Assembly (NCBI RefSeq): GCF_032062135.1
Contig: NC_092861.1
Location: 136,111,070 to 136,175,069, forward strand
DNA: 64,000 nt
Source: Pyxicephalus adspersus
Lineage: Eukaryota > Chordata > Amphibia > Anura > Pyxicephalidae
Direction of reading: 5' to 3'
Position numbers and translations under genes: made by a program. The notes under the pieces are model-generated. The model was given only the letters and a program-made list of their open reading frames with translations. It did no database searches and had not been told where the DNA came from. Position 1 is the stretch's first letter; every line of letters begins with the position of its first letter. Of the stretch, positions 34,827 to 46,800 are shown piece after piece.

Positions 34827-34877
34827 ATGGCTTCAGTGGATTTACCAAGAAAAATTCAACATGAGCGGATTAAGAAG
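34827..34877 (+). CDS. STPG4: STPG4 candidate exon 1
   Basis: ATG in a good context (AGAAATGG) opens 17 codons, MASVDLPRKIQHERIKK, to the donor GTTAGC, phase 0, compatible with exon 2. I chose this start because it is the closest upstream ATG that reads into a phase-0 donor behind promoter-like motifs. The protein N-terminus is poorly conserved between species, so homology does not confirm it. Confidence 0.5.
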
Positions 34878-37800
34878 GTTAGCAATATAATGAATGTTTA
34901 TTTATAAGGCAATTAGGGCAGACTGACCCTGTCACCTGGGGTGGTGATATTGTGGGGTAGGATTGTATGATGCAGAGCAGTAGGCAGTGTGCAACGTGAC
35001 AATCAATGCTGACATGTAATGCTGTTCTGTGCAAAGAAACAGTCATTTCTAATCCAAATTTTCATATTACATGTTCTTTCTACATTTGTTCAATCTTTTA
35101 CAAAATTCTTCCTACAATGTGTGATCTGTCATTAATTGATCATGCTAGTTCTGCCTTGCTAACAAAACGATTCTGAAGTTACCTATAAAATATTTACAGA
35201 ACAAATATGCAGCAACATTCAGTGGTGGAGAATCTTTCAGGTCCATTTTCAACAGAAATGGCTGATTTTTTCAATTGTTGAAAGTCATATTTACAGCTTT
35301 AAAAATTTACCCCATGTAGTCCACAAATTTGAATAGAGCACAACTGGACTAGTCACCTTAGGTCATCAAATATTATTATGCGTATCCAGCGTGGTTTGCC
35401 AAGGACTAAGCAGCATAGCACAAAATATATGGAGACTTTGTTACCTCTGTGGGATGTTTTTAATAAAGTGTTCCCCTGCTGTACTCCTATTAATGGTCTC
35501 TGTCTGTGTATTGATGTATATCTGGTGAGTTGGAATCAGAGGTGAATGCATTTCCATGGCGGCAGCGGGGCATCCATAGGGTATCCAGGAAATTGCAGAG
35601 ACCTCATATAGCTTCAGTTGCCTCCTCAAAAACAATGACAACCTTATACATTCTAGAATGCAACTACTTTCATTTGCTAGGAAGGTGATGGATCGGCCTG
35701 CCGCCCCTTGATCCTTCCTAGTCAGTGTATCAAAATCACCAACCAAAAGAAGGAAAATAATCCAAAGCACAATTTTCTAAAATGAAGTTAGTTTTCATAT
35801 ATTAAAGTAGACCAGATTTCTGTTCTTTGTATGTTCTAAAACAGGCAGGTCAGACTCAAGAGAGGATCGCCAAACTGATTTGACTTTTTTTTTATTTTAT
35901 TACTCAATGTTGTTTTATGTTTCAAACTCTAGGAAGTCATTACTGAAGTTTGAGTTCTCCTTCTACTCCTAGCACCTGGCTGTGGGTACATTTCAGTTCT
36001 TAGCACCTAATCCAGTAGTAGAAGCTGCTGTGACTAAGTGGATGTGGGCTCTTTATTAGTATTATTATTATTATTACACAGTATTTATATAGCCTCGACA
36101 TATTAAGCAGCCATTTACAAAATCCATAGTGATGTCACTAACGGTCCTCAAAGGGCCTCACAATCTGATGTCCCTACCATAGTTATATGCCATTACCACA
36201 GCCTAGGGTCAATTTTTTGTGGGGAAGTCAATTAACCAAACCGCATGTTTTTGGAATGTGGGAGGAAACCGGGGTACCCGGAGGAAACCCACGCAAACAG
36301 AGAACCTGCAAACTCCATGCAGATAGTGTCCTGACCGAGATTCAAACCTTGGACCTAGCCCCTGCAAAGGCCACGGTGCTGCCCTAAATATTTGATTTGT
36401 TACGGATGGGTTTTAGTACAGGGTGACTACACTCCCCTGCATGGAGTCCCATGGAGTGAGTAATGTCTCATTTACATTTGCTTTGTCTGGTAAAATCACC
36501 ACGCATACTAACAGCAAATGCAAACCTACTTTGGGGTGTGCATACACTTTACACTTCTTGGGAATGGTAATGGTGATAACCTGTAAGATCCATTTTATTC
36601 TAAACTGAACATTGAGGTGGGAATTTGAAATAAAGCCGCCATATTTACCAAACTGGTGTGTTTTGTGCTCATTGTATTTATTACAAAGAAACTTTTATTC
36701 CTTTCCACAGCATTATAAGGATTAGAAAGAGTTCATCCATCCCATTTTCAATGACTAGATTCTGCTATGATTTTTGTCATACCTTATAGAATAGTTAGGC
36801 CTGTTTGGTGAATTGTTATATTTAATGAATATATTTTCTGTATTGGTAGCTGCACTTACATGTGAACTGTGTCACCTGCCAAAAAAAATTTGTAATCTGG
36901 TTTAATTTTCTTATCTGAACACCTAACTACACAACACATCTAAAGCCGCATACACACTTGCAATAATAATCGTTGGAAAGAATCTTTCGCGATCCTTTTC
37001 AATGACTAAGGACTGCACGATGCATGAATGAGCACTGTACATACAGCACCGTTCTTCTCTATGCAGACGGGAAGGGGAGAGTGACGGAGTGGCACCCTGC
37101 TGCGCGCTGTCCCCCTTCATTTGCATTAAGATCGTTCCTCCTTCATTGTCTGTGGATCCGCCAGGATGATCGTTCAGACGATTGACGACGTGCTCTGTGC
37201 ACACTTTAGATTCTCGTCCAATATTGGCCCTGAGACGATTATTGGGCGAGAAGCATTGGAAGTGTGTACGTAGCTTAAGTCCCTTACCAGTGCAGTTATG
37301 CAGTAAGAACTTGATTACTTATACAAACCTTAGCAAAAGGACTGCAAAATAATGAATCATCAGCACAATGAATGGGAATTTTTACAACATCTGTGTATTT
37401 CTAACAACAATTCACACGTTTAGCCATGTGGCTTGGACAAGTTTGACCTATCAAAGACCTGCTGGCACCGTGAAATTGAATTACATATAACAGGTTGTTT
37501 CTTAAACTTTCAAACGTTCTTGGACAATCAACTTCTGCTTTGAGGCATTCCATGGGGAATAGATTTAGGTAGTTGAATTACCTGTGTGGCATTAAAGGTT
37601 GGGGTATCTTTTTAAAACAGTGATATAAGAGGTTGGACCAGAGCCCATCTTTAAATATACTTTTCTGTAATCTATAGTAATATAAAGTCTGCATTCCTTG
37701 GTAGCCTTATGTCTCAGATTTTACTAAAGGGATCATTCATAAATCCTAGGAGTCGTTTTACTGCCTTATTGTAGATTAAATATTCTTCCTAGATCTTATT

Positions 37801-40800
37801 TCCCCTACTTGTAGTAGATTTATAATTTCATATACAATAAAGTTGACCTTGATCTATAAGGAAAAGACATTACTGGATCCTGTCCCAATGTGTATTTGTT
37901 TCAGTTGTTAGGTTATTATGTTCAAGCCCTTTGCAGGTCTGGGTGTGATTGCTGTAAACTGAACGTCAGCATTACTGAAATGAGCTGACTGCATTATAAC
38001 ACTGAACTCCCGGCAGGCTGAAGACAATGGTTGTAGGTAGTCACCGATAAAAAAATGTATTCTATTTACAGATTTATTTAGAAAAATATCTTACATCCAA
38101 TTGACTGAACATTGTAGAATACCTAACTGCTCAGGTGCAAATGGGTCCATATTTTGATTTGGTTGGTTTTAGTTGAGTCCTTGTTTGTGTTATTGTCTAC
38201 AGGATCAGGATGTGGACAGACAGAAGAAAAAGCATTTTACGGAACGAGATGCATGGTGGCTATACTCACTTAGGGTAAGTTTTTATGCATATGTTATTAT
38301 GTGTAATATTTGCATTCATGTATCCAATTATTCTCTTGTACTCCTTTTAAGGCACAATCCCACTTTTTCTACGTGCCCTGTTCTCTTAAAACTTAGACTT
38401 TTGCAGTATTTCCATTTTCCTACAGTCAAGCTGAACTGTAGACAAATATAAAAGAACACATTATTGAAGATATGCCATCAATTAAAAAGTGTGAAATGTA
38501 TTTTTCAAATGCAAGTACCTGAAATTCACCTGGCACAAACCTTTTGCAGTCCCTGTTCTGCAGGCTCAGAGGAAACAGTGGTAAAAGGAGCCAATCAATT
38601 CATGTACTAATAAGAAGCATGGTGATGGGAGGAGAAGCACGTAATAGAAAGATGACCACTAAACTCCATTAATTTCCCAGTAACAGTCTGGGGTGGGTTT
38701 GGGAAGTCCTGGGCTCAGAGAAAGTGGATTGAATGAAGCTGGTTAGATCTACATAGACAAACATGCAAGCACTTTATTGCCGGATAGCAGAATACACTTT
38801 ACTTTGATAAAGCCACACTGTTTGCTAGTATCCTGTACAATTTATTAACAGATTTCTCTACAAACTTAAAACGTCACCATAGGTCAATAACTATTCTTTT
38901 ATTATATTAAAAATTATTACACCATTTTATTTCTCAATGGTGACATTCTTCCCTACATACTATGCCATGATTTGCCTAAAAACCATAATATCCTATAGGG
39001 ATCCATAAAGGAAGATTGCGTGGGATGGACGAATTTTTCCCTAAGAAAAAGAATCCTAAGAACATCAACTGCAGTGTCTATACATAATCTCAAGGAGTTA
39101 TATTCTTCCCATGGGAACCAGTACATGTGAACATCTTCCCCTTGGACATTTAAATATCTGTACAGGGTGACAGCCTTCCCTGCGTAGACTCTGAGTGAGC
39201 ATTGGCATATCAGAGCAAGAAATATAAATAATACTTTTGACTTTTTTTTTATAATACTAATATTATTAATGCTATAAATTAATTACCAAAATCACACATC
39301 AAATTTCATAGCAGGTTGTTGGGGTGTTAGAAGTGAATTAATCCTTATATTCTCTATCTATAATATTAATAATAAGTAATATTTATACTCTGGCTTTAAA
39401 GATAAAGATCACTAAATTCAAAAAAGTATTCTACCTTGCAATATGTATGAGAGTTATTAAAAACTTTCTAGATTATGTATACAAAAATAAAAATGGCCCA
39501 CTATCAACAAAAAAGGTTGGTTTAATCCATTTCTTTTTGATCGTACACTTACATTTAGATGCAAGGATGGCATCTGGGGATGGGCTGGCAGCATATCAGG
39601 AGCCCATAGATTAGGCAGTACAAGAACTACAAGGCAAATCCAGAGTAGGCCAAAGTCATACATGGACAATCAGTCCACCCAACGATGTATAAAGGGAGTA
39701 GACACACGTAGAGTCAGGTCAAAGGAGTAGACACAAGTAGAGTCAGGTCAAAGGCAGGGGTAGTTCCAGGCTGCGTGTAATCAATGGGTCAAAAACAGGC
39801 AATGGTCAGCAAATCAGTAAATAACATGAGAAACTCTCCAGCACAGATTAGCCCAGCTAAACACTATAACAGGTATGGATCACTGGGAGCAGAAAGGCTT
39901 TAAAGCCCCAGCAGCCAATGGCAGCACAGGAGCACTAATCAGCTCCTAAAATCCCCTTCAGCTGTGCACAACCTCAGAGTTTGTGCTGGGGATGCCGACA
40001 AGGTACTTTTTAGGCTGCACGGCTAAAGGGAAACAGAAGATGCTGCTATTTTCTTGCTGCTGCAAATGACACCACTGGATAGAATAAATGGGGAATGATA
40101 ATGCGGTGGAGCATAGCACAGGATTGCCAGCCCCCATAAGTATCTCCTAACAGAGGGGTGTCATACTCAAATACACAGTGGGCCAAAATTAAAAACTTAT
40201 ACAAAGTCACGGACCAAACTTGAAACTGAAAAAGCACTGCTACTACAATTCCCTGCATCAAGTAAACAGTCCAATGCGGGGCCTAATGTTATGAGTGGCT
40301 GGAACTCCCTCTTCACTGAAATAGTACCGCTAATACAATTCCGTGCATGTATAAAACATTCCAATGTGGGGCCACACAGAGGCTGAGAGGCTGCTGGTCT
40401 ATAGACGTGAGTGATGCCTGGAATTGTAGAAGCGGCGCTATTTCAATGCAGCGGCGGCGGACTAGCTGCATATCATATTTAGGATTTCTTGGGGGGCCAA
40501 AAAAAAGAACGTTGCAGGCCAGAGTTTGACACCCCTGTCCCAACACATAGTTTTTTTTGCCTGTGTTTGTTATACTGTTATAGCGGACTTTTCCTCACTT
40601 CCTGTGCTGATGCAATAGGAGGAAATCTCTAAATCAAGAGGTAAAATTTCCTGTTAAGGCAGCCACACATTGTACGGTGACCTGGCATGCCATTTAAATG
40701 ATCATTTAATGCAGCAAATATAATCCCATTGATTTTATCTATTTGAATGATGTAGTTAGCCTTTATTAAGATCTGACCTTGGCAAATTTTCTGTCCAGAT

Positions 40801-43800
40801 GGAATTTTATCGATCAATTCTGAATGATCAAACAAATATTTGTGTTCCTAAAGAAGTGAAACACTAGAACTAAGGCTCATGTCAAAAAATTTTATTTTTT
40901 ATATAGAACAAAAACCTCTTTATTTGAAATGTAAATACTTTTCTATATATGCACACTTTCCTAAAAACATATTGATATCGCATTCTTGCCGAATACATAA
41001 GCAGCATGTAACCAACCTACTGAGTTTAAAGAAATCAATGGCCTAATTATATGTCTTAATCCTTTCAAAAACTACTTTTTTCAAAAGGTATTCCTGCAGT
41101 TCCTGGTTTGATGGAACTTATAAGAAACTAGTGGGACAATTTGCTATGAAGAAAATATGCATGCCTGTATTTAAGAGAATTGTTTTATAACCTACCTTCT
41201 CCTGAAGAAGTAAATCTTAGCCCACGAAGTACTAGCATCAGAAAGAAGGGTTTGATTGGACTCCCTTGGATATTAGTTGGCCTACTTGTTTCCTATAAGT
41301 GCCTTCGAACCAATGGCTGCAAATAAGCCTTTCGAGAAAATTATTTTTTTGAAAAGGATTAAGACCCATAATTAGGCCATTGATTTCTTGAAACTCAGCA
41401 GGTTGGTTCAGGCTGTTTATGTGTTCCATGAGATATCAATATGTTATAAGTGTCACATTTGATAATGGGGCTGTCACATAGTTTACATTTACTGATGGAA
41501 ACTGTTGCTTTTTTGTTTCTACACTGCTCTCCATGTTTGAAACAAAGACACATTTTTCTTTAATTTACCCCTCTGCTCCTTAGTGTAAAATTTAAATTTA
41601 ATAATTCAAACATGATTTAGGTTCACATTCCAGACTTTAATTTAAATCTATTTGCATTTCTTTTTCTCCATGTAGATACACAATACTTTTTATACCCAGT
41701 CCCCCTTATTTTAGAACACCATAATGTTTGGGAAAAAGTAATTGTAGGTACATTAAAGCAGTCATGTTTAGGAATTTGTTGCATTTTGTTTGCATGCAAT
41801 GACTGCTTGAAGCCTGAGTGAGGATCATAGGCATCACTAGATGAGAGTATCTTCTATAGAGGTGCTCTGTCTACACTACTACTAAGCCTCTACTACAGCC
41901 ATCTTTGACTCCTGTTTGTTCCAGATGCTTGTTTCTCCTTCACTTTATGGAAGGCACACTCAGTTGTAATTAAATCAGGTGACTGGCTTGGCCATTCAAG
42001 AATTTTCCATTATGGTCCTAGCAGATTTTTATGCTCAGATTGGCAGTGAGGTTGCAATGTGGTTACAGCTTCCTCTGCCTCGGGGAAGATGCAAAAGAAG
42101 CTTCTACTCGCAGAAGCCCCCTAAAGAATGAATGAGAGCAGTTGCAATGATACCACAACTCTATACCCTTCAATCTACTCAAGTAATTGATATTCATTTA
42201 GCAGGACTGGGACAACCTTACCAATCCACCCTCCACCCCATGGTCTTCTACCACCCTGAGCCCTCCCCCACGCACACACTTATTAGTCCTCTTCTCTTTC
42301 CTTCTCTCTCTTCTCTTTTTCCTACTGACACCTATTCTTCTATGCTCTTCCCATCTTTTCCTCTGTCTTCCATGACCTATGTAACAAACACTCTCATCCC
42401 AAATGATTGAGGCTTACAGCACCAGCTATTATTATAGGCAACTAATCCCTACCATATCCCCAAACGGAATCCTACAAGATAGGCACCCCTTGAAGGGGAA
42501 ACTTTATACGGTTATTAGGAACATTTGCAGATTATTTCCCAACATTTTATGTAGACTTGCTCCGGCTCCTGTGGGGTTTTTGGCCTCTGAAGCAATGTGA
42601 ATTGACTACTGTGATTTACATTGTTATTTGCCATTTCTCTTGTTTGTGTTTCTTTTATATACCTGTAATAAAAAAAACGTAATAAAATGAGAATGAATAG
42701 GAAAAGAACAATACAGTACCATTCCCTGTCAATCTCTGTGAAATCTGCAGATTCTGGAAGGGAAGGACCCAGCCGTAGGGAGCGACACAAGATCGCTTAC
42801 TCCCAAAGCAGATATGAACTTACCCTAACAGATGATAAATCTCTTTGCAATCAATCAATATACCTTTTGCCAATTTTAAAAAGTTCTCATCAAAACAGGT
42901 GTCTCCTTTAGAAGATGGCCTCCCAACTCTTATGGTGACATCTGTCTAATTTTGGACATCCTTTTACTTTCACTCTCAGTGACAGCGACCCCCAAGACTA
43001 AATAAACGGGTGAATCTTCCCAGCAATAAAAACTTGTCATTCTACATCCTATCACAAAAAAAAAAAAAAATATATATGGCTATGCATACACCCAAGAATA
43101 TAACAGCATTTAACAAATATATTGTTCTCCCCAACCTCCTAGATCGTACGCTATGGGCAAGGTCCTCTTCCTGTGCATCATTTGTATCTGTCATTTACAA
43201 TCCCTATGTAATGTGCAGCTCTGTGTAATATGTTGGCTCTTTATAAATAAACTTTAACAATAATAAAAATAAATGCTTGTAACATACAAATATTAAGCGG
43301 AATTTAGACATTGGATGAATTTTGTTTGTATCCATGCATGCCCACGGTTTACATTAACATGTTGTTTGTATTACAAGGAAACCCCCCATCCTGGAGCTTA
43401 TGACCTTCGTGACTTCCTACAAGAGGCCAAGCTTAACCCTGTGCAGCAATCGTACAGCTTTAAAGGGACAGGACGTAAAAAGCCTCTAAATCTGCCTGGG
43501 TCTGGAGATGTTCTGCTGCCAGGCTGCTACAAATTTACTGAATTTGGGGATCTGGTGGAGAAGATTCCACTTACCTATTCATTCAGGAACACCCCAAGAA
43601 GTGCAGTACAACTCGGCGTTAAAGATAAGGTAACACACACAGGCACTCTGAACTTTGTATCAGATATTACAACATGTTCATCCCAGAGATGTTCCCATTG
43701 TTGGGTTGTTCTTCACCTATTGCCCTAATAACTTAAAAGTTTGGGTTGCCCTCACTTTTGGTCCTATGCACAATGATCACTAGGACAAATGAAGGAACAG

Positions 43801-46800
43801 GGACAACAATAAAACTTTAATAAGGCAAAATTTAAACTTTAGCCTTTACATATACTTTAGGCCTGTAGAAGCAGTTGTGTTTATTTACAACCAGCTGAAT
43901 TGTATACCAGCTCTGGTTCTCATTTGGAGTGTAAAACTATATAAACTGGATTTTTTTCTGGCACATGATTGGATCGTTAAAGCAGTGCTGGAAGACAAAT
44001 GCTGACTTCCTGACTTCCTTCCTGAAAGAAGCAAAAAAAAATAAAATCCAACCAATGTGTACCAGTATGTTGGTCACAGCCTTTATTTCAGAAACCTGAA
44101 ATCGAGTTTACTCAAAATGAGAAGCATTTTATAAACTTTTCTGATGCCTATGTTCTCAAATCATTATTATTATTATTATTATTATTATTAATATTACAGT
44201 GACACAGGAGGAGAGGACCCTGCCCCGAAGAGCTTACAATCTAGTATGTGGGGGAAATAACACACAATAGGATGGGAGATATGTAGTGGTGGGAAACATC
44301 GACGGTTTCAAAAGACAGAGAAAATGGGTAGGCAAGTTTGAAAAAATGGGTTTTGAGTGCTCTTATAAATGAGCAGAAAGTAGGAGCAAGCCAAATGTGG
44401 ATTGAATTAAATACATAACAAATTGTGTCTGATCATACAGCTCTCAGGGCTTTGGAAACCATTACAACTTTTGACTTGGCAGATCAGGGTCTGGTTTTGG
44501 AGATGTCCACTCCAAAGACCCCAACAAATTTTCGTTTTCCCACCCCTATGTAGAAAATTATGTTTGGAATGTCATTAGGAGGCTTCTGTCAGGACTGACC
44601 CCTATCCAGAAACTGATGAGAAGGAACATTCTGCTAATAAAACACTTCTAAAAGCAACTTCAAAGTAAACACAACCATACATTCTAATTTCCCAGACAGA
44701 TGGAAGAAAACCATCATCTCTGAGGACAGATTCAGAAATCACGAACATGACGGTTTCATTATGTTTTAATCTTTAATATTACATTTTAGTCCCCGAGGAC
44801 AAACACATTTTACTATGTTATGTAGTTTGAAGTATTACATTTTTTTACAAAGAAAAGTTTGTCTGAAGGTTTGATGGAAAATGCCAGCTATGTCTATGCT
44901 TAAAGTGGACCGATGATCACATTTTCAACATTATGTAAATAAGGCTGCAGAAAGCTCCTTCTGTGTATGCCCAGCATTGGGCACTGCATCTCTGAGGACC
45001 TTCCTCAAGTGAGGATAAGCAAATGCACAATCTCACGTATGTGCAGAATGAGGTGTGCACTCCTTTTTTTACATTCTGGGGTAAGATACGTCTTCCGTTC
45101 TCAAGCCTGCACAGTGTGTGATTGGGAGACGTCATCAAGAACTCAAGAAAAAACAAGATGGTGGCATGGGACATAACAGCAAGCCCCAGAAAGGGTGTGG
45201 TATGTACATTGACCAAGGGCTTTCAACATGTAAAGTGGAACTAAACCTAAGCAATCAGGTTATGTATTGCAGGAGAGACAGGTGATGTCCCTTCTGCAAT
45301 AATACAAATATACATGCCTATATGCAGTCTTCTGTTTTGTGTACACTGAGCTGTGCACACAATCCCAACATACCCAGGTGTCTGGTGTAAGGTCTTGGCC
45401 CTGCAAAAGTACTTGCCAGACACCAGTCCCCCAATCTAACATAGCAGTCTTCACCTATAGCAGCCCCGCTGGGCTTCGGGAGACTGGTTGCAGTTCTCAG
45501 CACTCGGTTGCCCCCAGGACTTAGTGCCCAAGGGATAGTGTCTGGGGAAGGGCTGGCAGAGAACCAGGAGCCCACAAATAAAGAAGTACTAGGCTTCCAC
45601 CATGGACCTAACACCGGGTATGAATGAACCCCCGCAGGCCTATGCGAGAGTGATGTCATTCTGTCCAGTCAAGATAGTCAAAGAACCGATCCCGGAAGAC
45701 TGGGTGATGTTTTCAGCAAAGGAGAGCGTAGAGGTGTGTTTAGTTCTGCAGCTGGCAAATCCAGGCATTTTCTAAAGGAGAGATAAAAAATGACACCCTA
45801 CATCATTTTATAGTACTGGTTCGGTTTAGTAGACAGACAGGGCAACACCGTGCCCTGTAAATATACATTACGGTGGATCAATGGCTGGAGTCCCAGATTT
45901 GAATCATAGCCATAACTTTTTCAGCATGAAAATTGCATGTTCTCCCGATATTTACAGGAGTTTGCGTCATTCACATTTTAATATTAAACTGGTAAGCAAA
46001 TGGCATTAGATGGCAATGGTAATGGTAGTGACAAGAAATTGCAAGCTTTTGTGAGGTATATAACTATGAACTCTGTAAAGCACTGCATAATATGTCAGCA
46101 CTGATATATATATATATATATATATATATCATAATAAATTATTTTCAGGCTTGAACATATTTATTTGGATTTCGATATTTTTATATTATAGTATAAAAAT
46201 AGGAAGCAAGTAGCAAATCTGCAGAGGAGAGGCAGCAAGGTAGGAAGTCAGATTGCTGGCGCTCAGCTATGTACGTCTGATATTTGTAGCTCACCCTGGA
46301 GGGAAAGGTGACATTAAATATGTCTTTCTTTTATTTACCAACTGCATGGTGAAACAGGACACACATATTCCGCTGAAAGGAAGGGTGAAAGGTTCGCTCA
46401 CTAATATACAGCCAGTTGACAGCCTGGCTCTGAGCGATATAAAACTGCCTATGGCGACAGATACATAAGAATTGTGAAAAGTAAAGACCCTTCATGACAA
46501 GCTGCAGAAGGCTGCCACAGAGACCCTATTTTATATGTGGCAATTTTATGTTTGTACTTTTATTTTATATATTATTACTTCTCTGCATCTCAATGAAAGC
46601 ATTGCGAATCGTGACCAAATCAATAAACTAAAAATGTATAATTAGATCCCATAAGTAGACAGCTTCATGAATTGATAGTTATTTAATTGGCTACAGAACC
46701 AGCTCAGCCTGAATCTCTGTAAACTAAATTCATGAATCTAATATGTGACCCTTTTATTTGCAGGACCTAAACACAGATCCCTGTCAGTATAATCTCAGCT

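Larger units (their letters stand above)
34878..38202 (+). other. STPG4: STPG4 intron 1
   Basis: This 3.3-kb intron is present if exon 1 is right. It holds a tRNA-SINE (36054-36386, -) and a TIR element (36941-37277). The frame at 35441-35770 (-) is unassigned. No other gene was seen. Confidence 0.55.
38275..43377 (+). other. STPG4: STPG4 intron 2
   Basis: This is a 5.1-kb intron. It holds a twice-repeated 28-bp word (39692-39750, 'gagtcaggtcaaaggagtag'), a possible LTR-like block (39560-40010, not confirmed), a hAT-like element (40151-40537), a fold-back element (40965-41444) and an L2 tail (43137-43268). No other gene was seen. Confidence 0.7.
43630..46763 (+). other. STPG4: STPG4 intron 3
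   Basis: This 3.1-kb intron holds an L2 tail fragment (44161-44400, -), a TTAA-family MITE-like element (44899-45240), another repeat starting TAAAGTGGAACTAAACC at 45231, a SINE (45869-46140) and a (TA)n run (46104-46129). The frames at 44917-45216 and 45318-45659 lie in repeats. Confidence 0.7.

Noticed and set aside
41205..41245. Another CTGAAGAAG...GAAG stretch resembling the hammerhead-like motif
   Set aside because: It lacks the GAAA core, the GTC triplet and a complementary stem I.
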